Assembly (NCBI GenBank): GCA_034687125.1 | Contig: JAQGBZ010000163.1 | Coordinates: 62,001-126,000 of the forward strand | DNA length: 64,000 nt | Origin: Neelides folsomi | Taxonomy: Eukaryota; Arthropoda; Collembola; Neelipleona; Neelidae | Direction: 5' to 3' | In this document: piece by piece, positions 13,870-25,602 of the stretch | Layout: every line of letters begins with the position of its first letter | Numbering within the stretch: position 1 is the first letter of the stretch | Notes under the pieces: generated by a model | Told to the model about the DNA's origin: nothing | Databases searched by the model: none | The model's input: only the letters and a program-made list of their open reading frames with translations | Position numbers and translations under genes: made by a program

Positions 13870-16800
13870 TTATAAAATTGTTCTGACATTATCACAAAAA
13901 ATTATTTTAGGTTTATGAGGTTTTGGATTTTCTTTCTTTTTAATATTGGTTTTAGCTTCATCAGAAGAAGAAGCTGTTTCCACCGGAAGTTGTTCCTTTG
14001 TCGAGTCTGAGTTATTCTCTTCATTAAGAATTATTACTTCAGGGCTTGTAGGCGCTTTTTCTAATGATTTCTCTTTAGGTCCTATTTCAGTCTTTGATGC
14101 TTCAATACTAACATTCTTTTTAATAAGCGACTTCTGGCTATCTTCAACTTTAGAGTTTTCGCGAACCGGTGGTGTTTCGACAGGTAAAGAATTTGGAGAT
14201 GTAAGAATTCCCATTTTAATTTCTTCCTCGCTAACATTTTCAATAGCATGAACAACTTTGAGGCAAATGTATATGGTCTCCTCTTTGATTGATGGATCTT
14301 TCGGAAACTGAAAAAAAAATTATTATTTTTGTAAAAAATGAAATGATAAAACTTACTATATATCTGGATTTTAGTAAGACTCAAATGAACACTCACTTGA
14401 TGAACCCAATCTGCTTGAGTTGCTCCTTCCATTAGAAATAAACTTCCAGCATCAAGCGGCATTCGAACAAAATTGACATTCTGACCTCGTTTTTTCAATT
14501 CAATGGTTCGCTGATTCCCTTTAATTTAAGAATTGACTTTTAAATTTTTGTAAATCAATAAGACTTGTTTATTTTAACAGTTTAATTTAAATTGTAATTC
14601 TACCTAATGTTATGCAAGCAATAGGAGGATTTGATCCTAATGTTTTATCAGCTTCAGTATGCCAATAAATAGAATCGTGACCCGAACGAAATAAGTTGAG
14701 GAAACAACAATTGAACTCACATTTAGTTAATTTGTTAACCCTAAAAAATTATATCAAAATGACATTAAACGTTATTGAATTTAATTAAATAATTTATAAA
14801 TGTTGAAATACTTAATGCGAAATTCATTTTAGAATTAAATTTTTATGATCTTGCCTATGAAGGAGATCAATAACTTCCCGAGGCCAATCTTCACATGCTT
14901 TTAATGTCATTCCACTGTAAGTGAAATTGCATGGGCCAAGCCACGAAACAAGTCGATTAAGATGCCTCATCCTTCCTTGATTGGTCAATACTTGTTTTTG
15001 ATGCCATTTTATTCCACGACGAATTGCGCGAAACATTTCCTAAATAATCAATAAATAATTTACATTATATTGAAATATATTACTATATTACATGATCACA
15101 AATATTTTAATACCAAAATGTATTAGAAAATGTTAATTTTTATAAATTTACCGTATTGCCCTTCATTGAAAAGAACGATGGCCAATAGCGAATGTTCGAA
15201 AATCCTCGTATTGTATCACTCAGACATAATTCTCCTCCGTCTTTGACAAACGCCTCTGGTACATTAATCGCAGCAGATAAATTAGGAAGACTGTTTACAT
15301 CAATTGGGGCCTAGAAAAAAATAAAATAATTTTTTTTATTTTTAAATAAAAGATATATAAAATAAAATTGATATAAAATAAATTTTTAAGTGCTCTTAAT
15401 TTATTATATTATTACCTGTAATCTTATAACATTAGATTCATCATGATTTGGAATATACGTTGGACCCCCAAGGTATCTTTCAAGGCATGCATTTCTCGGA
15501 GGAATAAGATAAAAAGGAACTGGCGCTTTCTGATCAAGTCTCATCTTTTTAGGAGTTGAACTTTCATAATTCTCATCTTTCAATTCCTCTGGTATTCCTC
15601 TGCTTTCCAATTTCTCATATTCCTTTTGGGCCATTTCCACCCTCAGTTTCTGATCAGGATGTCTTGAGTCATAACCATAGTTAGGGTTGGTGTTTAAGAA
15701 TTCTTCAGGTGGAGCAACTTTCTTGTAAACTTCAACAACTGGACCAAGTTGACCAACCTCGGTTATTTCATTATAATTGGCGCCTTCAATGGAGTCAAAT
15801 TCAATTGGAACTGGATGTTGTTGGTTTTCACCATAAGAAGGAACAGGAAAAGCTTGAAGGCACATTTGACTTTCCCTTTCTTTTAATTTCCTATCAAATT
15901 CTTTCCATTTTTCTTCTTCTTCTTGCTCTTTCTTAATTGTTAATTCAAGTTGGTGGAGTTCATCTAATGTATCACGATATCTAGATTGAATAAAATTATT
16001 ATTTTCAATGTATTTTAATGTACATTTCCTAAATAGAAATATTTATACAATGGTTAATTTATAAAAAGAATTTTCAATATAAATTACATGTTCAATTAAT
16101 TAATTATAAATTTAGATCTTAAAAAAATTATGTTAACTGTATAATGTAACAAAACTCACCTTCTTAACTCTCCATGTTCCTGTAGAAAAAGAACTTTCTT
16201 TTTGAGAAAAGAAAGTTTCTCTTGATTGCTCAATGGAGCCCTTAAAAGTGCGAGGTCAAGAGCAGCCACAGCTCCTTTTTTATCCGAAGGATATCTCGTG
16301 TAACAAAGTTCGTAAACGTAATTATAAAGATTTGGATTTCCTTTGTCATTTTTAATTGCTTTTCGTAGTGCTCCCAGTGCTTTATCAGTTTTTCCACATT
16401 CCTAGTAATTGAATGTTTATCATTATGTAAATCGTATTAAAATTATCAATTACTTGTAGAACATAAACAGTTGAAAGTAAATCAGCCAAAAGTTATAAAT
16501 TTTTATATTGAAATATCAAAGTGGAATCACCTTATGAAGGAATCTTGAAAATTTAAGACTTAAAATTGAGAATTCTTCTTTTGACTTCACTCTTGAAATG
16601 AGTTGTTCGTAAATTTGAGTGACTTCATCATAGTTCCCGATGCGACGTTCGAGTTCTATAAGTTGAGATTTTGCAACGAGTAGATCAGGATACCATTTCA
16701 AGACATGCAAGATCAACTCCCTTGCTTGTTCCACATTTCCTATTACGGATTCATGAAATGAACATTTTTAAACAAGGCTTGTAAAAATGAATTCATTTCA

Positions 16801-19800
16801 TGCCATTTTATCAAAATCCCTGAAAGAAAAATCTCGAATTTTCCATTTTAATTATCATGACCAAAATACATTACAATTTCAGTAAATGACTTACCGACAT
16901 AAAAAAAGGAGGATTAAGACAATTATTATTGATATTATAAATATCAACCAAAAAGAAATTACCAATTTCCTCCTCGAAGGCTGCCCATTGAAGCCTAATG
17001 GCTGGTTTCTTTGGACAATGAACAATGGCTGCTCGTTTGTAAACATCTCGAACGATCTCGTGCCATTGTATGGTAGGAATTGGGAAACTAGGGATGTTGA
17101 GAAAAGCGAAGAAATCGTATTCTGGGACTTTTTCTTTGGGGGGTAAAAATTCTTTATATTTGGGTGGACACTCAGAAGAATCTGAGTGACCACTCAAATG
17201 TTTTCGTTTTCTAGGTTGACGTTGGGGACTAACGCGTCTTACCATTTCTTCACTTTCACTTCCACTAATAATATGATTTAACTGAGAGTCTCCAGAAACA
17301 ATATTAAGAATCGATTCAATACATTCTTTTACATCTTCCTCGTCATCTTCAGCTTCCTCAATTGTATCAATAATTTCAGAAAGGAGATCGGAAATTGTAT
17401 TGATGAGAACTTCCTCTTCTTCAGTGTCTTTCTTGGAAATTTCAACACTCATTTTTGCCCTTTGGAAATGAAATGAAATTTTGGGAGAATTTGGGTCTCG
17501 GAAATGCGTTTCAAGGTAGCGAGCATATTTGCACCAAAAATATTCATATTGAGCACAACTAATCAAACACCTTTCGAATAACAAAACAATTCTGTCGAGG
17601 TTCTTTAGGGAAATTTCATAGTCAAGATATTCTTCCCAATTTCTTATATCGCGGACGTCGAGAAGTTGAATGTGAAAATAAGGTCTTTTGATCTAAAAGT
17701 GATTTAATAAAAATATTAAGATAACATAAAATCACAAAATATTTGTTTAAATGAAAGCTTACTTTATCTTCAAAATCCCATCTTTTGTCCGTTTCAAGTT
17801 CACATTTATCATGAATTTTAGACAATTTGCCAACCAATTTATCTTTCAGGTAAGTCATAAGTTGATCTTCTGGCTTGGTTGTTTCATAAATTTCTCCAGG
17901 TTCAATTTCTGGCTCTTCTTTGTATTTAAGCTTAAGTATTTTGCAACCCTTTCTCCGATATAACTCATATTCATCATGTGATAAATAATCTCTGGGATGA
18001 TGATCACGAATTAAAGCCTTTAAACTGAAATAAAATGATTAATCAATCAACTAAACTTCATTGCTTTAAAATTAGTAATATTTTATCATTCGTGGTTTTT
18101 ATATTACTCATCCCAATGTCGATTGTAAAGCCTTGTTGGAGTTTGAATAAGTCTTTTATAAATCGAAAATGCATTTCTTAATTTCTGGCTTCTCATTTCC
18201 CATTGAATGTAAGATTCCCAAATTGCATCACTTCTAAATTCCATTCCGACTGTCTTCAATGCTTTTTCATATTTCCTTAAAAATTGATTCATATTAAAAA
18301 ATTTACAAGATTTACAACCCAAACACATATAAGTTGGCGCTCTCACTGGTTTGTAACAAATGAGAGAGCTCGCCAACTCTTATGAGGTTGGGTTGTACAT
18401 AAAAATATATTTTATAATTCAATTTTGTTAAACATTCAAATTGTGCTTTTTATATCTTCTTACTTTCTGACAATAAAACCGTAATTTGGAAGGTGTGAAT
18501 TTATTTCTGAAAACAAGGTGATATATGACAGCCACATATCGACAGAAAGAGGAATAAACTCCAAACCGCTTTCCAAAATCTTCAATGATCTAAATAAAAT
18601 GAAGAATTGATTAAGAATAACAAAATGTAATTTTTATATCAAACTGCAATTACTCAAATCACCTTTGAACAAAATGATGCATTTTTTCGAGTTCTGCAAA
18701 TCGTTTCCAATAACCAAAACAGTATGGGAAAAGAGGAAGAAATGCACTATAAGCTTTTCGGCATTCATCAAGACTTTCCTGTAAAAAATATAAATAAGTT
18801 ATATAACCTAACAAAGGTAGTTAATACAGATATAATTATATACCTAAATAAATTTTATTTATCAAAATTAGCTCACCTGCAATTCAACGTTTCGAATAAG
18901 ATATGTCCATCTATTAAAATCATGCGGATCATCTTTGACATAATTCCAAAATTCATTCAAAGTTGTGTTATCGTTAATTCCAAGATTTTCTGCTGTAGTT
19001 GACGGGACTATTTCCATTGGAAGCGGATCATAAGTGACTTTTTCTGCTTCTTTCATTGCCCTTTTAGCAGCTGCTTCCATTGCCTGTTTGGCCCTTTGAG
19101 CAAGTTGAGCCAATTCAATGATGTTTTGATCAACTTCCATTTCTTCATCTGGAACAATGGGGAGACCAAATTCCAATCGTTTGTCTCCATAAGGCTCAGC
19201 TGCTACAGAATAATGATAGACGCGATTGTAATCTTTATAAAATTCAGCTATTGAGTTTCGTTCGTCAACTGGTTCCGTTTGTGACGAGACAGGAATATGT
19301 GTTTGAATGGTTAATTCGGATTCCTTAGGTTGGTCAGCTTCTGAAGGATCATTAGCAGTCTTTATTCCAATGCTCGCGTAAAAGTCTTCAGTCTCTTTAG
19401 TGTCCATTACACGTTCTTCTTTAGTCTCATCTTGTTTAATTCGATCGTCGAAGATTTCTCGCATACTTATTGGAGCATTTTTTGCACCGCCGATCGACCG
19501 GACTAAATCTGCTACGGAGTCGGCATTATTTTCTTCGATAACTACTTCAGGCGGCTTTTCACTCGTTTGTTCCTTTGAGTTTCCCAATTTCTCGAGAAAT
19601 TCAGCTTCACCCTTTTTGTTCTTCTCGAGGATTTTGGAGGCTTCGATTCCGTATCCATAATTGGGTGCCAAAACAAGGCCATGAGAGTCTTCATTGCCAC
19701 CGACTGTGCTCAGAAGCCCACTTTCTTCAGAAGGATGGACAAAGGAATTCTGCAAGTGCAAAATTCCTGTTTCTGACAGCAGTGGTTTAACCTTTCGATT

Positions 19801-19809
19801 TTTCGGCAT
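13870..19809 (-). CDS. Prpf39: PRPF39 (U1 snRNP HAT-repeat) protein fused to an ALKBH3-like dioxygenase domain, 14 exons, 1463 aa
   Basis: Exons: 18877-19809, 18663-18778, 18464-18589, 18108-18275, 17763-18024, 16963-17692, 16531-16739, 16160-16401, 15416-15980, 15152-15310, 14855-15039, 14604-14740, 14397-14518, 13870-14307; total 4392 nt, in phase throughout. After an acidic N-terminal third come HAT repeats that match PRPF39 closely (EFWNYVKDDPHDFNRWTYL, LFERCLISCAQYEYFWCKY, LQWAAFEEEIGN). PRPF39 supports U1 snRNP and 5' splice-site choice in the nucleus. An acidic and Arg/Lys-rich insert of about 110 residues splits the repeats. Residues from about 1115 on resemble ALKBH3: FTYSGMTLKACEDWP, MEGATQADWVH. 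The iron motif is H-T-E instead of H-x-D, and both cofactor arginines are replaced. A charged tail of about 110 residues ends the protein. The intron at 14741-14854 is GC-AG. The alternative is two adjacent genes, but the AlkB part has no start codon of its own before residue MKGNT. Confidence 0.85.
18313..18397. repeat. 85-bp imperfect hairpin inside an intron of the PRPF39-AlkB gene
   Basis: The arms begin TACAACCC and end GGGTTGTA. They pair through AAGTTGGCG with CGCCAACT and CTCTCA with TGAGAG, leaving a loop of about 15 bases. It lies in the 188-bp intron between 18276 and 18463. The size and shape fit either a MITE-like element or a pre-miRNA-like hairpin; nothing in the sequence decides between them. 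Confidence 0.7.
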
Positions 19810-20813
19810 TTTAAATCTAGAAATTAAAATCCGTTTTACTCTAACTCAACTCAATATTAATTAAAATTACAAGCTAGTCATAAACTAACTAAAATATAAT
19901 TATTTTAGAAATCACACCAGTCAGACCGAGTCGCGGGACGTTTGGCATGTGAAAAATTGATTTTCAGATTTTCCCTTCTTACTTTTTTCATCAGAAAATT
20001 AACCGAACATCATCAACAACATCACAATTTACGTTAAATTTTATTCTTGGCTTTAATTAAGACTTATTACCAGTTAAACCATTAAATACTTTAAGAAATA
20101 TCAATCTTGTTAAAGTTACAAAAATTCGACAATTAATTATGACATTAATTATAGGTTTTTGTTTGAGATTTCATTTGCTTGATTTGACTTTCTCTACGTT
20201 CATTTTAGCGCCTTATCCAAGCAGTGCTTTAGACTTGGCTATATTTGGGGCATATAGACATAATGGTTTAATGCTTCCTTAAATAGCTTGTTGGATTGGG
20301 TATTTCGGTAGCATCCAACGTATGCTGTTAGCATGATTTAACATTTTGATACATAAAAATAAAATATTATCTAACATTTTCTGATTAATAAATACGTCCA
20401 TTAAGCTCCTAAAATTGTTTTTTAAGTTGTTTAACCTAACCTCTTAAACTTATGTATATCAAATTAACCGAAAATACGTAAATTATACTGAATTATGTCG
20501 CTTATGTAAAATTGTATCTTATATGTAACATAATTTATATTGAATTTGGTGATTTTATGTGACCTATGTAATTATGCGTTTCGGTGTAAGACTTTGATGA
20601 TAGATGATTTCATATAATCATATTCATTATTTGAATCGTTGGCAGGAAGAGGGAGGATTAGATTAGATAAATTTTAATGTTATATTAATTTTACTTTTAA
20701 CTTGTTGTTTATTTTACATTTTACACCCTTCAAAAATTAAATATGACTATAATAAATAATTTTCATAAATATCAAAGTTATCACTTAACCATATTCTTTT
20801 AAACATATACCTA
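19810..20813. other. Upstream region of PRPF39-AlkB, no gene seen
   Basis: About 1 kb of AT-rich DNA. The first 200 bases presumably hold the promoter and 5' UTR of the gene on the minus strand, but I see no distinct TATA box. No open frame with protein-like composition was found on either strand. Confidence 0.5.
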
Positions 20814-20898
20814 TGTACAGAGTGGGTCTAAAGTCGCCTCAGATTTTTTAATCCTTGGTTTCTGAATGTCTGAAGCGACTTTAGACCCACCCTGTACA
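20814..20898. mobile_element. MITE-like hairpin element, 85 bp
   Basis: The arms TGTACAGAGTGGGTCTAAAG and its near-exact reverse complement flank a short AT-rich middle; they agree at all but a few positions over about 30 bases. The terminal TACAGGGTGGG resembles the ends of the mariner-like element at 60.2-60.7 kb, so this is probably a non-autonomous relative. No coding capacity. Confidence 0.8.
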
Positions 20899-20940
20899 TT
20901 TAATTTACTCCTTATTTATTGGCAAACATTTACATAATTG

Positions 20941-21180
20941 ATATATGTAATATCATTGTTAAGCGCTGTATTTTACTACATGAGTTCAATTTAATTGGCA
21001 ATAATGATATTATCATTGTTAACAGATATATTTTACTACACGAATTGCATTTAATTGGTTGTAATGATATGTTCATTGGTAAAAGCTATATTTTCCTACG
21101 TGAATTGTATTTAATTGGTAACTTTTATATTTCATTGGTAAAAGCTATATTTTCATGACAAAAATCTTTATAATGATTGG
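20941..21180. repeat. 60-bp tandem repeat, three full copies and one partial
   Basis: Units start at 20941, 21001, 21061 and 21121, with an exact 60-base register. Each contains ATCATTGTTAA-like, TATTTTACTACA-like and TTTAATTGG-like blocks. The repeat creates a false 79-aa open frame. It begins 42 bases after the MITE-like hairpin. The copies differ at several positions, so the array is not very recent. Confidence 0.85.
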
Positions 21181-21976
21181 TCGGTGAAAATATAAGCCAA
21201 TATTATATTGAACTTGAGATTTAGTCTGAATATTTTGATTAATTTTTTATTTCCCCTAAATTCATTAGTTTCTTACATTCATAAAAATTTCATATTTGAT
21301 TTTCCCATTTAAATAACTACTACGACTGTATAATACTAATACGAACAGTTGTCCTTCAATTTAAACCTTTTCAGATAGAATAAATAATATTGGGAAGCGA
21401 ATTTTAAACACACCAAGCTCATTTAGTTTTTTTATTGACGGTCATTACTTTTAGATTTCGAATCATGAATCCAATTAGAAACATTGAAATTAAACATTAT
21501 AATTTATAATGGTAGTTTTATATTAACATTCATTCGTTATATTAATTCGGTTCTTTTTCTGAATAAAAACCATTTTGATGATGACTTGTAAATATTTCAA
21601 TGTTATAATAAAATAACTTAAATTACCTCACATACCTATTAGTATGTATATAGTATTATACCTACTCTCTATATTAACAGACCAGAGCTCTTGCCTGTTA
21701 ATATTGTCCAGCCTTCATCATTTCAGCATTATAATAATAGAAAATTGAGCTGAACAACGGGTCACGAATTCTTCTTGATCAATGCTCACGTTTTTATATG
21801 CTCAAACGTCTATAAAATAGAAATATTTGGTGTGTGTCTTATATTTATTTTATTTTAATGCAAATAGGTAAATAACATAAAGTCAACTCATCGCATGGGA
21901 AATTCAGTATAATGATAAAGCAATACCTTACAATATTAGATTTATTCTCATCATTCACAGAATAATGTCAAGTACT
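21181..21976. other. AT-rich intergenic stretch, nothing recognised
   Basis: Low-complexity AT-rich sequence between the tandem repeat and the serine protease promoter. No open frame, repeat arm or RNA motif stands out. Confidence 0.5.
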
Positions 21977-21984
21977 TATAAATA
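21977..21984 (+). promoter_or_regulatory. Probable TATA box of the CUB-serine protease gene
   Basis: TATAAATA lies 123 bases upstream of the preferred start codon at 22100 on the same strand, in a slightly less AT-rich setting. Transcription would start near 22005-22010. Confidence is limited because such octamers are frequent in AT-rich DNA. Confidence 0.4.
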
Positions 21985-22099
21985 ATGAGCGGAAAGAAGA
22001 ACTTTCCATTTAATTCATTTGATCTAAAACCATGATGAAGTCAGGATGGATTTGATCCTTGGATCATCATCCGCATATGAGCCAATCATTGGAGAATCC

Positions 22100-25059
22100 A
22101 TGATAATTTTCTGGTTCTTTTTCGTATTCGTTTCTCCCGAGTCTCTTCGTCCCCAACTCCCTTCTCAACTCTTTGGTCTTCCAATTCGATCAACTTGGAT
22201 TTTGGAGCCAGCGGGATTAAAATGCGAAGGAGCATGCATCAGCAGAAAAGGTATTACTTAATATAATAAGGAAAATCAAATTGAGTCTCAAGGTTTTGCT
22301 TTCCCTTCTTTTCACCTATTTGATTAGATATTTATGATTTCATAAGCTGTAAATACAGTGAATACTGAAATGGTGTACATTCGATATTATGCCTATATTG
22401 TATTCATCATTAAATTGGAACAGATTGTGAAGCTGCTGGTGGCCGTTCAAGTGGAACCTGTGTTAATGAAAGATTTTGCTGTCGATGTATGTTTATACTA
22501 TATTAAACTTCATAAAAATGTTACGAATTTTATTATGATATTTTAATATTTTAGAAAATAATGTTTCACATTACTTGTGAATTTGAAATAGCAAAATAAA
22601 AAGAATATTTTGTCAATAATCTATGCTAAAAATGAGATCATTGGTTTAACAAGCTTGCTTAAATCTTCATTGTAGATACATAATCAGTGAAGCTGAAATG
22701 TTAATGATATTTATAACAAAAAATAATGAATTCTTGTTAAATTATATTATGTAATGCGTATATTATTTCAGTTGAGAGAACTTGCTCGGGGGTCGGGAAA
22801 GAAAAGATCTCCTTTTTCGTTTCACCAGGATACCCGTCTCAAGTCAAAGGCCCTATCCATTGTTCAATGAAAATGGAAGGAAACTTCGCAGCGCTCAAGT
22901 ATCATTATAACTTATAACTTTATAACTAACCCTTATAAACTAATAAAATATATCTAATAAAATATGTACAATTTCTGACCTAATATTACAGACTTTCTCA
23001 ACTTATGTATTTTTCAATTTTGTATAAGTTTTAAAAGATTGAATTGAATCGTAATATAGACTGAATAGAACATTATTTACTTTTAAGAAAGTTTACTTTC
23101 ACAAATGAAATCTGACAATTCATTATTTACGTTTAATTTTAGGCTCGACTTTCTTGACCTTCCTTTTGCAGATGGAATCAAAGTGGGCTCAAGTGGGCAT
23201 ATCTGCCTTCATGATAATTTCATCATTTTGGGTGGATTGAGCGGACCGGGAGAAGGAATGTGCACAATGGATGGAATTTCAGGTGAGTAAAATAAATTAT
23301 TTGAGTTGAAAATCCGTTTTGACTCGAGAAGGAATTGTATTTTCTAAGCCGAAACAACCCATCACTTTCCTCGTCGTCTCCCAATCCAACGTCACACGTT
23401 GGAAAGTGAAGGTGAGTCAAGTGAGTGAAGAGGAAATCCAAATGATGACCAATGCTTTTAAAAGCCATGAAGGATGTGGAAGGCAATTAATTTTTGAGCC
23501 ACCGATAGTTAATACTTTTCAACTTAAAAAAGTAAACGAGAGGCCAACAAAAATCATCCCTCTCATTATTGGTGGAATTAATGCAGAGGGAAATGAATTT
23601 CCCTGGCAGGTTGATCTTATTAACTAACTTTAAGTAATCAATTGTACTGTTATTGTAAGTTTCAGATGTTTTATTTATATTTGATTTATGTAAAAGGCCA
23701 GCATACAAATCTTGACTGTTACAAAAAAATGGCATCATATTTGTGGAGGCTCTGTGATTTCTAATAAGACAATTATTACAGCTGCTCATTGTCTTGTTGG
23801 GTAAGGATTGTATAAATTTCAATTTATCATCTAATATAATATTTGTAGTTTCATTAGTAATACTTATAACTTGTGTACATTAAAACGGTTAATGAAATAC
23901 TTTTATTGATAGAAAGAAAAATCAATTTAATAAAACAAGGATTGTGTTGGGTTTGGATGATATTGGATCTGAGAAGGAGATCTATCATATTGAATCAATC
24001 ATTTCTCATCTTGAGTATACGGTTAGATATTAGATAATAAGATAATTAAATCTTAATTACCTATACCGTATATCTGTACCATATAATATAAATAAAAATA
24101 ATGCTTAAAGTACAATAAAAGTATACAGTAATTATGTATGGTAAGTATGGTACATAGTTTTAAAAAATTAACTTTTTATTGTTATTATATTGATTATTAA
24201 TTTGACTTTACTACTTTTGTATTTGTTTGATTAATTTTTCTTTAGCCAAGTCTTGCCTTTTTGAATGATATTGCCGTCATACGAGTCGTAGAAAATATTA
24301 AATTCTCTAGAAATCTTCTACCAATTTGTCTATTTTCAAAAGGTACTTCCAATGATTTTGACTTTATTGACTATATTTATGTTTAATTATTAAACGTTAT
24401 CAAAATGCTAATTACTTGAATAATAATAATTATAATTAACATTATTAACCCGTATCTCAACCTGTGTAAAATACCAAGATGTGATTGAATATGGTGAGGC
24501 GACCGTGAGTGGATGGGGGAGATTGAATGCCACCCAAGGAAATCCTCAAAATCTTCCTTTACAAAAAACTACAGTTAACATCGTTGAAACTAAAAATTGC
24601 AAATTGTATGAAATATCTGGAAAAGTCATTAACTATAATGTTCCATCAAGCCAATTATGTACTGTTTCTGCTAATTCAACATCCATTTGCTTTGTATGCA
24701 GTAACTCAACTTAAATTATATACTATAGAATTATATCTACTGATTTATAACAGAAATGTATTTCTTTTTCTTCGCAGGGTGATTCGGGTGGACGTAAATT
24801 ACCTAATATTTATTTATTATAAATACATAATAGATACACTATGTATATCAATTAATTTTAAAAATCTCTAAAAACTTGGATATTTAACTTATTATTCAAT
24901 TGAATTTATAAAGCATTGGTTAAGCGGAGCAGGAACGGCCTAATGGAACTCATTGGCATTGTTTCATATGGATTCAGTTCGTGTTCAACAAATCTCCCAT
25001 CCGTTTTCACTCGTGTTTCCAGTTTTGAACGATTCATAAGCTTAGCTGTACTCAAATAA
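22100..25059 (+). CDS. Secreted CUB-domain serine protease (S1A), 11 exons, 482 aa
   Basis: Extracellular chymotrypsin-fold protease. Exons: 22100-22250, 22424-22486, 22772-22898, 23143-23282, 23329-23609, 23697-23800, 23913-24021, 24246-24342, 24479-24693, 24778-24793, 24914-25059; 1449 nt in phase. Signal peptide, a small cysteine-rich segment (CEGAC, CEAAGGRSSGTCVNERFCC), then a CUB-like domain (SFFVSPGYP), then the protease from IIGGINAEGNEFPWQ. The triad is complete: ITAAHC, NDIAVIRV, GDSGGPLV. Ser at 189 (chymotrypsin numbering) and Gly at 216 suggest chymotrypsin-like specificity, but 226 is Ser instead of Gly. The residue before IIGG is Leu, so activation by a trypsin-like enzyme at the usual Arg/Lys is not possible at that bond. 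GDSGG sits on a 16-nt exon. CUB-serine proteases are known from crustaceans and other arthropods; the physiological substrate cannot be told. An in-frame ATG at 22046 is an alternative start. Confidence 0.9.
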
Positions 25060-25602
25060 TAATTAATATACCTCAAAAGTAAAGCGTCAAGCCGGACTCA
25101 ACGTCACCTTTATTATTTATTGTTCCTTTTGTGTTTATTTTGTAGTCACTTGTGATTTTTGTATTTAACCATATTTATTTAGGTCATTTGATGGTTTTAA
25201 ATAAGGTCAAAGCACTTCTTCCTCTTTGTTGACAATATTGCGAAATGACATGAGCTTTAATTAATAATTTAATAAAACATTTTACTGATGTTTAAAAACA
25301 TTTCATTTTAACATTGATTCTTTTAATCTTAATTTTTCTGATTTTTCCTACATAGAGGTCGAATCGGCAATAAATAGTTCATAAACATAATAATATTGTA
25401 AATAACCCGATACAGTGTATGAATTTTATTCCCAAATTAATTTGGTTTAATAAGTGGTAGGTGTATCCTTCTATAACATAACACATTTCTGTTTTGTACC
25501 TACTCAAGTTCATAATAATGGAATTGAAAGTTTATTGCGTCTTTCGTTAATACTATTTTTAAATGTTTCGCTCTTTTTACACATGTTATATACCTAAGTA
25601 CC
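25060..25602. other. Intergenic, 3' flank of the serine protease
   Basis: AT-rich sequence with the expected 3' UTR of the protease; an AATAAA lies near 25268-25275. No other feature seen. Confidence 0.45.

Noticed and set aside
20919-21158. 79-aa repetitive frame
   Set aside because: Product of the 60-bp tandem repeat, very rich in Ile and with no signal or homology.
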